Of a DNA stretch of 64,000 bases, positions 1-7,814 are shown in pieces. The DNA lies in the NCBI GenBank assembly GCA_025936045.1, contig JAICUB010000003.1, positions 167,159-231,158 on the forward strand, read 5' to 3'. The notes below the pieces were generated by a model that was not told where the DNA came from, searched no databases, and saw nothing but the letters and a program-made list of their open reading frames with translations. Each line of letters starts with the position of its first letter. The stretch's first letter is position 1. Position numbers and translations under genes: made by a program. The DNA comes from Polyangiaceae bacterium (GTDB taxonomy: Bacteria; Myxococcota_A; Polyangia; Polyangiales; Polyangiaceae).

Positions 1-690
1 ACGATCAAGTTCCGCATCGGCATCGACGATCGCGTCATCACGCACCTCGACGCCGGACGCGTCGGGCAAGAAGAGGGCGTCGTCGCGGTGGCGCTCCACG
101 CCCGCACGGCCGCGCAGCTCTACGACGGGCAGGCGCGCTGGGACGCCATCACCGAGCTCAAGAGCTCGCTCCGGATCCCGGTGCTCGGCAACGGCGACAT
201 TTGGGAGGCAGAGGACGCGCTCCGCATGCTGCGCCAGACCGGTTGTGACGGCGTGGTGGTCGGCCGCGGCTGCCTCGGGCGGCCGTGGCTGTTTCGCGAC
301 CTGGCCGACGTGATGAGCGGCCGCGAGCCCCAGGATCCACCGACGCTCGGCGAAGTGGCGGGCGTGATCCGCGAGCATGCGGCGCTGCTTTGCGCCTGGC
401 TCGGGGAAGGGACGGCCATGCGCTCCTTCCGCCGCCACAGCACCTGGTACACGAAGGGCTTCCGGGGCAGCGCGGCCATTCGCCAGCGCGCCATGAATCT
501 TTCAACGCTCGCCGAGCTCGACGCCCTCCTCGACTCGCTCGATCCCACCGAAAAGTTTCCGCCGAGCGCGATGCGCGTCACTCGCGGCAAATCAGCGGGA
601 ACGCAGACGGTCAGTTTGCCCCACGGTTATCTCGAGCAGCGCGACGACGCCACACCACCCGAGGCCGAAGACGCCTTCTCCGGCGGCTGA
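1..690 (+). CDS. dusB: tRNA-dihydrouridine synthase (DusB type), 5' end outside window
   Basis: This is the C-terminal 229 residues of a flavin enzyme that reduces uridine to dihydrouridine in the tRNA D-loop. The frame is open from base 1 (TIKFRIGIDD...), so the start and the N-terminal FMN-binding part lie upstream. Visible family signatures are ALHARTAAQLY, the phosphate-binding VLGNGDIW and GRGCLGRPWLF, and a helical C-terminal domain with the RHSTWYTKG stretch. The internal GTG at 88 is not a start, because conserved sequence precedes it. Which Dus paralogue it is cannot be fixed from the fragment; the sequence style fits DusB/NifR3. The next gene begins about 60 bp downstream on the same strand. 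Confidence 0.92.
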   Translation, partial: TIKFRIGIDDRVITHLDAGRVGQEEGVVAVALHARTAAQLYDGQARWDAITELKSSLRIPVLGNGDIWEAEDALRMLRQTGCDGVVVGRGCLGRPWLFRDLADVMSGREPQDPPTLGEVAGVIREHAALLCAWLGEGTAMRSFRRHSTWYTKGFRGSAAIRQRAMNLSTLAELDALLDSLDPTEKFPPSAMRVTRGKSAGTQTVSLPHGYLEQRDDATPPEAEDAFSGG

Positions 691-750
691 GCGCCCCCCC
701 AACGGATGACCGACCTCCGGATCTCGGCTATGCTCGGCTCGGGTGGCACG

Positions 751-1452
751 ATGAAGCCGTTGGTGAAGCTCCTCACCGATTTCATCACCTGGCGCTGGGC
801 GCCGGCCGTCGGCCTCCTCGCCGCGTCGATGGTTTACGTGATCGTCGTCGTCGGGCTCGTGCCGAGTGAAATCGGCGTGCCCGTCGCGAACGCCAAGTTC
901 GAGCCGCCATCGCGCGGCGCGTCGAGCCTCTTCGGCGGAACACCCGCCAACGTCGAGACGAACGAGAACACCTACGGAGGCACGGGTGAGACGCGGCCGG
1001 TCTCGACTCCCCCTCGCCCGGTGATGCGCGCGCCCGTCGCCGATTTCGGCAAGCGCGGCTTCTCGCCGCGCCTCGACCGCCCGGAGCCGCCCCCGCCCCC
1101 GCCGCCTCCCACGCCGACTCCGGCGGCGCCTCCGACGACCGTGGCGCCGGCGATGCCGCGCGGGAGCTTCGGGGGTCTCTTTTCACGCATTCAAGGCGCG
1201 CTGCGGCCCGGCTCGCCCGCCGCTCAGTCGATGGCTCAGGCCGCGCAGGCGCGCGCACAGCAAGCCGCGGCCGCGGCGCCCTCCGCCGCACCAAGCGCCG
1301 CCGCACCCGCGGCACCCAACGCTGCCGCACCGAACGCCCCCGCCGAACCGGCGCCCCAACAGCCGCAAGCGCCCGACGCGCAACCATCGGCGGCACCCGC
1401 CGAGAGCGCCGCACCCGCACCCTCCGCGTCCGCCGAAGCGCCCGCGCAATAG
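751..1452 (+). CDS. membrane-anchored Pro/Ala-rich protein of unknown function
   Basis: The function is not recognised. The ATG at 751 opens a short basic N-terminus followed by one hydrophobic segment (about residues 11-36), then a long periplasmic or extracellular tail. The tail carries a run of eight prolines near residue 110 and ends in about 80 residues of Ala/Pro/Gln low complexity. An in-frame ATG at 706 would add 15 polar residues and is less likely for a membrane signal. The composition suggests an envelope-spanning linker. No catalytic motif is visible. The low-complexity tail is the kind of sequence in which gene calls are uncertain, but the membrane segment and codon use support a real gene. 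Confidence 0.7.
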   Translation: MKPLVKLLTDFITWRWAPAVGLLAASMVYVIVVVGLVPSEIGVPVANAKFEPPSRGASSLFGGTPANVETNENTYGGTGETRPVSTPPRPVMRAPVADFGKRGFSPRLDRPEPPPPPPPPTPTPAAPPTTVAPAMPRGSFGGLFSRIQGALRPGSPAAQSMAQAAQARAQQAAAAAPSAAPSAAAPAAPNAAAPNAPAEPAPQQPQAPDAQPSAAPAESAAPAPSASAEAPAQ

Positions 1453-1692
1453 TACGCGGCCTCCGCGCGAGAGCGCTCCCATGAACCGGACTTCGCCGCT
1501 CCGTCGCTGCGCCTGGTCGTCGAGGTGGATGGTGCCATCCACGCTCGCCGGGGCGCCGCGGACGTGCGGCGTGATCGGGATTTCGCCCGCCTCGGCTTCC
1601 ATGTGCTTCGCGTCCCCGCCGAGGTTATCATGCAGGATCTTTCTGCCGCCATTGCGGTCGTCCGTGCGGCCATCGAAGCACGCCAGCGCTGA
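1453..1692 (+). pseudogene. DUF559 endonuclease-fold remnant, 5' truncated
   Basis: Directly after the preceding stop codon, and in the same frame, the sequence reads open and encodes the C-terminal half of a DUF559 domain (very-short-patch-repair endonuclease-like fold). Visible parts are LRLVVEVDGAIHARRGAADV, then RDRDFARLGFHVLRVPAEVI and the final helix. There is no ATG, GTG or TTG upstream of the conserved core, and the N-terminal half of the domain (the catalytic glutamate region) is absent. I read it as a decayed or truncated gene fused to the tail end of its neighbour; a programmed read-through of the TAG at 1450 is a remote alternative. Confidence 0.7.
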
Positions 1693-2039
1693 CGCGCGCC
1701 CAACCATCATGCCGTTGGAAGCCACGTCGTCCATCGTAACCGGGCGTTCAAGACCGTTCCGAAAAACCTCCCTTGAAGCCGCCTGATCGACCAGCACGAA
1801 GGCGCACGATTTAGGCCTCTTCGTGAACGGCCGATCTTTAGCCTCGACCGTCGCGAAAACGAGGGATTGCGGAACGCCATCGCCGTCGTGATCTGCAGGG
1901 GTCGACGCCGCTCACCCCGCTGCCGTCGACCCTGTAGAACCGATCGATAAAACTCGCGGACCGTGCCCGGAGCGGCTTCGGGGCTCGATTGGTTGAGGCA
2001 CGATGGTCTGTGGCTGAGGGGTGAAATCAGCCTCCTTCA
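1693..2039. other. intergenic stretch without a recognisable gene
   Basis: About 350 bp between the DUF559 remnant and the convergent membrane gene. Stop codons interrupt all frames and I found no conserved peptide. Base composition is visibly less GC-rich than the flanks, which matches the idea of an acquired or decaying island from about 1.45 to 2.8 kb. Confidence 0.5.
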
Positions 2040-2489
2040 TCAATGAGGCTCGGCTGCGGCCGGCTGTTCACGCTCCGGTTCCCCGGCCCCTTCTGTACGC
2101 GCCGCATGCGCGACGATGTTCAACATTCGACGAGCCGGGCTCCGATGAATTAGCATGAATAGTGCCGCGATTCCCGCGGCAACCAACTCAGCACCAGCCG
2201 CCATCACGTAGTCCAGGACGATGACCTCATATCCTGCGAACGCCCTCTCAAGCCGTTGTGAGTTCCGCATCGTGACGAGCGACCAAACACCTGACGGTCC
2301 GATGCCGTAGGCCCTCGCGAAGCGTGCGGCACAGTAGACCTTGAACAGACCGATCAGAGTAAGCAGGGCCACGAACGCCCAAATGAATGGCGCGGCACGC
2401 CGAACGCGCTCAAGGCGGCGTCGTTCCTGATTTGCCTGTTCTCTAATCGTCTGTTGAGCAATCGTTGGGTTCACTTCGCCTCCGCTCAT
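2040..2489 (-). CDS. small two-segment membrane protein of unknown function
   Basis: 149 residues with a polar N-terminus (MSGGEVNPTIAQQTIREQ), a hydrophobic segment at about 32-58, a loop of about 45 residues, a second hydrophobic segment at about 92-114, and a charged Pro/Glu-rich tail. No family is recognised. Its ATG overlaps the TGA of the frameshifted gene upstream (ATGA), so the two were once a coupled pair, and both proteins share a QQTxREQ start. Codon use is less GC-biased than the surrounding core genes, suggesting acquisition. Confidence 0.6.
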   Translation of the reverse strand: MSGGEVNPTIAQQTIREQANQERRRLERVRRAAPFIWAFVALLTLIGLFKVYCAARFARAYGIGPSGVWSLVTMRNSQRLERAFAGYEVIVLDYVMAAGAELVAAGIAALFMLIHRSPARRMLNIVAHAARTEGAGEPEREQPAAAEPH

Positions 2490-2790
2490 TGGCGAGCGTT
2501 GAATTTTGGTCCTGCTCCTTCTTTTGCGCGTCCTGAACCGGTTTGAGACCTCGGACCGCCGTCGTATATGAGGAGAGCGCCTCCAGCAACGAGGAGCGCC
2601 CCCCCCAACAACCGGGGCGCCGCCGATTATCAGGATTGCCGCTCCCGCACCTGAAAGGGCGATTCCCGCACCGGCAGCGAACGATGGATCTCGGCTACGT
2701 GCACTCGCGTCATCGCGTTCGTTGACGTAAGACCCGACGGCGTGACCGTCCGCGTTTTCACTCTGTTCTCTAGTAGTTTGTTGAGGTCAT
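2486..2790 (-). pseudogene. frameshifted small glycine-rich membrane protein gene
   Basis: Read on the minus strand, one frame gives QQTTREQSENADGHAVGSYV through a strongly hydrophobic Ala/Gly/Ile stretch up to a run of eight Gs (2599-2606). Skipping one G continues the same hydrophobic pattern (ALLVAGGALLIYDGG) to a TGA that overlaps the ATG of the next gene. The only start codon (ATG at 2790) is in yet another frame, so a second shift near the 5' end is needed. A polar head, two short hydrophobic stretches and an ATGA junction argue for a real but broken gene. The homopolymer could also be a sequencing error or a phase-variable tract. Confidence 0.5.
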
Positions 2791-2849
2791 ACGCGAGCAA
2801 GTTGCTTCGCGTGGAATCAGCGGAGCGATGCGAAGCCGAGCGGCTCCGT

Positions 2850-3212
2850 TCACCCGCCGCGCAGGCGATCGAGGGCGCGCCGGTCGGCTTTCGTCGGGCG
2901 TCCCGAACCGCGCTCGCGCGGCGCCACGAGCTCTTCCTTGGGCGGCGGCGGCGGCGAATGGTCGGCGTAAAGCTCGCGCGCTTTCGCCGCCGAAAGCCGC
3001 TTGTCCGCGAGCGCGAGCACCTCGAGAATCAAGTCGCCGCGCGGCGAGCGCGCCGTCACTTCGTCCCCCACGACGACCGCGTGACTCGAGCGCGCCGAAA
3101 CGCCGTTCACCGCCACGTGACCCGCGGCGCACGCCTCCTGCGCCGCCGTACGCGATTTGAAAATGCGCGCGGCCGAGAGCCAGCGGTCGATGCGCACGCT
3201 CGGGGGTTGCAC
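2850..3212 (-). CDS. hslR: Hsp15-like S4-domain RNA-binding protein
   Basis: 120 residues with an S4 RNA-binding domain at the N-terminus: RIDRWLSAARIFKSRTAAQE, then GHVAVNGV, SHAVVVGDEV, followed by a basic tail rich in Pro, Lys and Arg. Hsp15 proteins bind the 50S subunit carrying a stalled peptidyl-tRNA and help recycle it. Length and architecture match the family. The gene is on the minus strand 12 bp downstream of the HMG-CoA synthase gene and may be transcribed with it. Orthology to E. coli HslR is likely but not proven by this sequence alone. Confidence 0.85.
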   Translation of the reverse strand: MQPPSVRIDRWLSAARIFKSRTAAQEACAAGHVAVNGVSARSSHAVVVGDEVTARSPRGDLILEVLALADKRLSAAKARELYADHSPPPPPKEELVAPRERGSGRPTKADRRALDRLRGG

Positions 3213-3224
3213 GGACTACCCGCG

Positions 3225-4694
3225 TCAGCCGACGTATTCGTAATACTCGACGCCCAGATCCTGAAAGCTCACGTCGTAGCTCTTCCCGACCCGCGCAATC
3301 TTGAACTCACCCGCCGGCGTGTAGCTGAGCCCCTCGACGTCGACGCCGTCGTGGAGCGCCTCGTACTGCGCGCGCGTGAGATCCACGGCTTGTGAAAGCG
3401 CTTGTTTGAAGCCGATGCGGCGCGCGGCGGTTTCCCAGCCGGGCCGCGCCGTGATCGGCAGCGCCTCCGCCGCGTCCCCGCTGCCGTAGCCGACTGCAAC
3501 CAGCGGCAAGCCCGCGAGCGCCACGCCGGTTTCGACCGCCTGCTCGAAGCCCGCGGCGATCCACGCGGGCAACGCCGCGCTGTAGAGATTGCCGAGGTCC
3601 TTCACCGTGTCGGAGCCGAGACTCATCTTGCTCGCGAGCAGTTCGCGGAACGTCGGGTGTTTGCGCAACGAGCTCGCGACGGCGCTCGTCGCGACGTAGG
3701 GATCGGCGGGCGCGCCGCCGTCGTGCACGTTCGCGTAAAGGTCGGGCAGCGACGCCGTTTCGCGCAGCACGTCGTCGAACGACACCTTCGCCTCGTCGCA
3801 CAAAGCGCGCAGCTCCGCGTGCCGGTGATCGCCGCGCGCGAGCCCTCGCACGTAGAGGAACGACATCGCCTGCACCGGCATCAGGTGATACGGCCGGTGG
3901 AAAAACAGGCCGGCGACGTTGTCGTAATAGGTGCCGGCCGACACGCCGAGCCGTCCGAGCATCTCCTCGACGGCGTGCACCGTCTCGTCGAGGTAGCTCA
4001 TCGTCGAGTATTTCCCGCTGAACACCGGGAAATCCGCGAGCCGCCGCGTGTTCTTCGCGTAGCCCTCCGTGAAGTGACGCGCGAACGGCTTCCTGAAATC
4101 GGGGCCGCGGTAGTCGGACGCGCTGCCCGCGTGCGCGAGATCGACCGCAAAGAGCTTCGGCGCGCGCTCGACGAGCAGCGCAACGGCGCCGGCGCCCTGG
4201 GTCTGCTCGCCGGTGCTGCCGCGTTCGTACTCGGCGACGTCGGCGCTCACGACGATCGCGAGCCGGTCGGCGCCGTCGCATTGCGCGTAACGGAGCGCGC
4301 TCTTCAACGCGTACACGCCGCCGAGGCACGCATGCTTGAACTCCGGCACCTCGAGGCTCCGGGAAAGGCGCGGCAACCCGAGCGCCTCGAGCCCGCGATC
4401 CACCATCCCGCGCACGATCACGGCGCCCGCGGCGTTGTCGGTGCTCGACTCGGTGCCGAGCCCGAGAAAGCCCACCCGCGACGGCTCGATCTCGTTCTTT
4501 TGAATCAGGCGCAGGACGGCGTTGGCCGCCATCGTGTAGACGTTCTCGTGCCGGCCCGGCACGCGGAAGCTGTTACCGACGACGGCGCTGATCTTTTCCC
4601 AGCTGTTGCCCGTCCACTCGCACCAGTCCTTCAGGTTCACCCGGAACGGCGGCACATAGAGCGACAGCGCGCTCACGCCGGAATCGCTAGACAT
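3225..4694 (-). CDS. mvaS: hydroxymethylglutaryl-CoA synthase
   Basis: A 489-residue thiolase-fold enzyme that condenses acetyl-CoA with acetoacetyl-CoA to HMG-CoA, the entry to the mevalonate pathway. The catalytic triad is visible: Glu82 in GLGTESSTDNA, the acyl-accepting Cys123 in KHACLGGVYAL, and His266 in FFHRPYH. Mevalonate-pathway isoprenoid synthesis is established for myxobacteria. A second possibility is an HMG-synthase of the beta-branching type used in polyketide clusters, but no polyketide genes or donor ACP lie nearby, so housekeeping function is favoured. No HMG-CoA reductase is adjacent. Upstream is the divergent iron-operon promoter region. Confidence 0.88.
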   Translation of the reverse strand: MSSDSGVSALSLYVPPFRVNLKDWCEWTGNSWEKISAVVGNSFRVPGRHENVYTMAANAVLRLIQKNEIEPSRVGFLGLGTESSTDNAAGAVIVRGMVDRGLEALGLPRLSRSLEVPEFKHACLGGVYALKSALRYAQCDGADRLAIVVSADVAEYERGSTGEQTQGAGAVALLVERAPKLFAVDLAHAGSASDYRGPDFRKPFARHFTEGYAKNTRRLADFPVFSGKYSTMSYLDETVHAVEEMLGRLGVSAGTYYDNVAGLFFHRPYHLMPVQAMSFLYVRGLARGDHRHAELRALCDEAKVSFDDVLRETASLPDLYANVHDGGAPADPYVATSAVASSLRKHPTFRELLASKMSLGSDTVKDLGNLYSAALPAWIAAGFEQAVETGVALAGLPLVAVGYGSGDAAEALPITARPGWETAARRIGFKQALSQAVDLTRAQYEALHDGVDVEGLSYTPAGEFKIARVGKSYDVSFQDLGVEYYEYVG

Positions 4695-4844
4695 GGCGCG
4701 TCACTAGCACCGCGCAGCCGAGCCGTCGTCTCCGCCGCGGGAACTCCACCGAACCTCCACCAAACCGCCAAACGTTTGGATTTTATTGGGTTTGGGCACG
4801 GCACCGGGCTCGCGCCTGACCCGCGGCGCACGGGCTCGCTATTT

Positions 4845-4863
4845 GATATTGATAGTGACTTTC
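4845..4863 (+). promoter_or_regulatory. candidate Fur box upstream of the di-heme/imelysin operon
   Basis: The 19-mer GATATTGATAGTGACTTTC matches the classical Fur consensus GATAATGATAATCATTATC at 14 of 19 positions. It sits in an abruptly AT-rich island, 36 bp before the ATG at 4900 in otherwise very GC-rich DNA. The genes downstream belong to families often controlled by iron, so Fur repression under iron-replete conditions is a strong inference. Confidence 0.65.
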
Positions 4864-4899
4864 ATTTGCATCGCGGCGCCATTGCACTATACGGACGCC

Positions 4900-6150
4900 A
4901 TGTTGCCGCGCGCTTTCGGCTGCTTGGCTTTGGGTCTCGCCCTCGGCGCTTGTTCTTCGTCGCCGGCAGCCACTCCAGCCGCGGAAGCCCCGAAAAAGTC
5001 GATCGCCAAGGTGGATTCCTTCGACGTACCGCTCGCCGGCCTCGAGCCCGAGTTCCTCGCCGACTTCAACGACGGCGATCTCCTGTTCAGCACGCCGCTC
5101 CGCGACTCGGACGGCCTGGGTCCGCTCTACACGCGCGCGGCGTGCTCCTCGTGCCACGAGTCCGCGCTGCGCGGTCCCGGCCTCGTGCAGAAGATGTCGG
5201 TGGTGGACGCGGACGGCGTCACGCCCGCGTCCGATCAATCCGAGCTCGCCTACGGGCACACGCTGCACCCGCTGACGGCGGGGGGCGGCAAGACGCCCAT
5301 CCTCGCTCCGTCCGACGATCCGAGCGTCAAGCTCACGCAGCGCTTCGGACCGCCCGTACTCGGGCGCGGCTACATGGAGGCAGTGAGCGACGCCGAGATC
5401 GAGCGCGTCGAAGCCGAGCAGGCGACGCGCGACGACGGCATCCACGGCCGCATCAATTGGGTGAGCTACGCCTCGGAAGCGAACGAGGACACGCGTTTTC
5501 ACACGTATCGGAAGGGGGACACGCTGATCGGCCGCTTCGGCTTGAAAGCGCGCGTGCCCGCGCTCGATGATTTCACCGCCGACGCGTTTCAGGGCGACAT
5601 GGGCATCACGAGCCCGCTCCGCCCGACGGAGATCGAGAATCCGGACGGCCTCGATGACGACGACAAGCCCGGCGTCGACGTGGGCTTCGACAGCGTGAAC
5701 GAGCGCGCGAACTACGTGCGCGGGCTCGCGATTCCGTCGCGACACACGGACGACATCGGCGCCGGGCTCTTCGAGGCGGCGCTCTGCTCGGTGTGCCACG
5801 TGCCGTCACTGCACACGCGCGCCGACTACCCGCTCGCCGCGCTCGCCGACATGGACGCGCCCGTCTTCACCGACATGCTGATCCACCGCATGGGCGACGA
5901 GCTCGCCGACGGCCTCCCCGCGGACCCGAGCATCGACGGCGAGGCGGATTCGTTCTCCTGGCGCACGGCGCCGCTCATCGGCCTGCGCTTCGATACGACC
6001 TATCTCCACGACGGCCGCGCCAAGACCATCGCGGACGCCATCGAGCTTCACCGGGGCAACGGCTCGGAAGCGAACCCCGCCGTGGACGCCTTCGACGCGC
6101 TCGGCGCCGCGGACCAACAGACGCTCGTGAATTTCGTCGAGGGGCTCTAG
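4900..6150 (+). CDS. di-heme oxidoreductase family lipoprotein (DUF1111-like)
   Basis: 416 residues. The chosen start gives a clean lipoprotein signal (MLPRAFGCLALGLALGAC, cysteine 18); a longer frame upstream would run through the promoter. Two c-type heme motifs are present, CSSCH at 82-86 and CSVCH at 296-300, each followed by cytochrome-like sequence, as in the putative di-heme thiol oxidoreductases that accompany imelysins in iron-regulated loci. It is first in a tight + strand operon (23 bp, then overlap, then 8 bp). The probable role is electron transfer at the outer membrane linked to iron handling. The substrate is unknown. A Fur box lies 36 bp upstream. Confidence 0.85.
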   Translation: MLPRAFGCLALGLALGACSSSPAATPAAEAPKKSIAKVDSFDVPLAGLEPEFLADFNDGDLLFSTPLRDSDGLGPLYTRAACSSCHESALRGPGLVQKMSVVDADGVTPASDQSELAYGHTLHPLTAGGGKTPILAPSDDPSVKLTQRFGPPVLGRGYMEAVSDAEIERVEAEQATRDDGIHGRINWVSYASEANEDTRFHTYRKGDTLIGRFGLKARVPALDDFTADAFQGDMGITSPLRPTEIENPDGLDDDDKPGVDVGFDSVNERANYVRGLAIPSRHTDDIGAGLFEAALCSVCHVPSLHTRADYPLAALADMDAPVFTDMLIHRMGDELADGLPADPSIDGEADSFSWRTAPLIGLRFDTTYLHDGRAKTIADAIELHRGNGSEANPAVDAFDALGAADQQTLVNFVEGL

Positions 6151-6172
6151 CCGCAGAAAGCGCCGAATTTCC

Positions 6173-7240
6173 ATGAATGACATCGCTCTATTGCTCTTGC
6201 TGCCTGCGCTCGGGCTCACCGCCTGCTCCTCCGGCGACGGCGGGCCGAACCCGAAGACCGACCAGGATTATCAAGAGAACGTAACGCAAGGCATGCACGA
6301 CTCGATGCTCGGCGACATCGACACGTTGCACCAAGCGGCGGTAGACCTCGCAGCCGCGGCTCCCGAACACGCGTGGGACGCGGGCGCGGACTCGGGGGCC
6401 GTCATGAGCATGAAGGACGCCTGGGTCCGCGCGCGCAGCGCGTACGAACGGACGGAGGGCGCCCTCGCGCCGCTCTTCCCCCAAATCGACACCGAGATCG
6501 ACGCTCGCTACGACGACTTTCTCGCGGAGCTCGGCGACGAGGGCGACCAGGATCTGTTCGACGATCAGGGTGTGACGGGCATGCACGCGATCGAGCGCAT
6601 CCTCTACGCGCCCGACACGCCGGCGTCGGTCGTCGCGTTCGAGTCCGATCCGGTGAACTTCCCCGGCTACGAGGCCGCGGCCTGGCCTGCCACCGACGAG
6701 GAAGCGCTCGAGTTCAAGACCAAACTCGCTCAGCGTCTCGCAGACGACACCCAGACGCTGAAGAACGTATGGGCACCGTCGGCGATCGACCTCGACGGCG
6801 CGTTCGGCGGGCTGATTTCGCTGATGAACGAGCAGCGCGAGAAGGTGAACAAGGCCGCGACCGAGGAAGAGGAGTCGCGCTACTCTCAGCGCACGATGCA
6901 GGACATCCGCGACAACCTGACGGGAACGCGGGCGATCTACGCCTTGTTCCAGCCGTGGCTCGCGACCAAAGAGAACGGCACGGCCATCGACGCCGACGTC
7001 GAGAACGCGTTCGGCGAGCTCGAGACCGCGTACGCGGAGGTGTCGGGCCCCGCCATTCCCCAGCCGCCCGCGGATTGGAGCTCCGAGGAGCCCCCCGCCG
7101 ACGCGCTCGAGTCACCGTTCGGCGAGCTCTGGTCCGCCGTGCAGAGCGCCGTCGATCCGAACGTCCAGGGCTCCGCGGTCGACGGGATGAACCGCGCCGC
7201 GGAGGCGCTCGGCTTCCGTCGCTTCGCCGAAGACCAATGA
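6173..7240 (+). CDS. imelysin family lipoprotein (EfeO/IrpA-like)
   Basis: 355 residues beginning with a lipoprotein signal (cysteine 18 in LTAC). The GxHxxE motif that defines imelysins is intact at 136-141 (GMHAIE) in a mostly helical protein of family-typical length. Imelysins are periplasmic or surface proteins implicated in iron uptake; the old peptidase name is not supported by a known activity. Placement directly after a di-heme lipoprotein and behind a Fur box fits an iron-acquisition role. Its stop codon overlaps the start of the next gene (ATGA), indicating translational coupling. Confidence 0.9.
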   Translation: MNDIALLLLLPALGLTACSSGDGGPNPKTDQDYQENVTQGMHDSMLGDIDTLHQAAVDLAAAAPEHAWDAGADSGAVMSMKDAWVRARSAYERTEGALAPLFPQIDTEIDARYDDFLAELGDEGDQDLFDDQGVTGMHAIERILYAPDTPASVVAFESDPVNFPGYEAAAWPATDEEALEFKTKLAQRLADDTQTLKNVWAPSAIDLDGAFGGLISLMNEQREKVNKAATEEEESRYSQRTMQDIRDNLTGTRAIYALFQPWLATKENGTAIDADVENAFGELETAYAEVSGPAIPQPPADWSSEEPPADALESPFGELWSAVQSAVDPNVQGSAVDGMNRAAEALGFRRFAEDQ

Positions 7241-7806
7241 AGGAGCTCCGTTTCTTCTTCGCTGCCGCGGCTTCGCTTCTTTTCGCGGCCGGCGCGGCCG
7301 GTTGCGGCGGCAGCGGCTCGGGCGACGACACGAACGGCGGCGGCGACGCGACGAACTTCGTCGCGTTCGCCAAGGATTTTTCCGGCTATCACGCCTGGCC
7401 GAGCTACGACGTCACGGGCGACGCCGACCTCGCGGGTATTCACGACGGCAGCACCGTCACCGAGTACGTCAATCAGCTTCCGCCGAGCGGGCTCACCGCA
7501 TTCCCCCTCGGCACCATCATCGTGAAGGAAGCGACGGGCGGGACGATCCCGCACGAGCTCTTCGCGATGGTCAAGCAAGGTCCCGGTTTCAACGAGGCGC
7601 CACCGGCCCTGCCGGGCTGGTTCTGGTTCGAGCTCCAGAACAAGGACGACGGGAGCGACGGCGTGTCGATCGTCTGGGAAGGCGTCGGACCGCCGAACGG
7701 CGAAACGTACGGCGGGGACCCCGCGGCCGGGGGCTGCAACACGTGCCACCTCGCCTGCGGCAACGACGGCGTGTGCGCCAAGCCGCTCAATCTCGCGGAC
7801 TTTTGA
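7237..7806 (+). CDS. CxxCH heme lipoprotein, cytochrome P460-like
   Basis: 189 residues: signal peptide with lipobox cysteine at 23, a Gly/Asp-rich linker, a beta-rich body (FPLGTIIVKEA, ELFAMVKQG, WFWFELQNKDDG) and a single heme-c motif CNTCH at 167-171 near the C-terminus. Layout and the C-terminal heme resemble cytochrome P460 and related periplasmic cytochromes, but I cannot confirm the family. It overlaps the imelysin stop by four bases and precedes the outer-membrane gene by 8 bp, so it is part of the iron-regulated operon. It probably shuttles electrons with the di-heme protein. Confidence 0.65.
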   Translation: MKELRFFFAAAASLLFAAGAAGCGGSGSGDDTNGGGDATNFVAFAKDFSGYHAWPSYDVTGDADLAGIHDGSTVTEYVNQLPPSGLTAFPLGTIIVKEATGGTIPHELFAMVKQGPGFNEAPPALPGWFWFELQNKDDGSDGVSIVWEGVGPPNGETYGGDPAAGGCNTCHLACGNDGVCAKPLNLADF

Positions 7807-7814
7807 AAATCGAC

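Noticed and set aside
1483-1786. + strand open frame starting ATGAACCGGACTTCG
   Set aside because: The overlapping frame encodes the conserved DUF559 core, so this one is a shadow.
2770-3132. Minus-strand frame overlapping the Hsp15-like gene
   Set aside because: Compositional shadow; the S4 domain in the other frame is clear. Only its last codons coincide with the start of the frameshifted gene.
3402-5570. 722-codon + strand frame over HMG-CoA synthase and the Fur region
   Set aside because: It is antisense to a gene with an intact catalytic triad, then runs through the promoter and out of frame over the di-heme gene.
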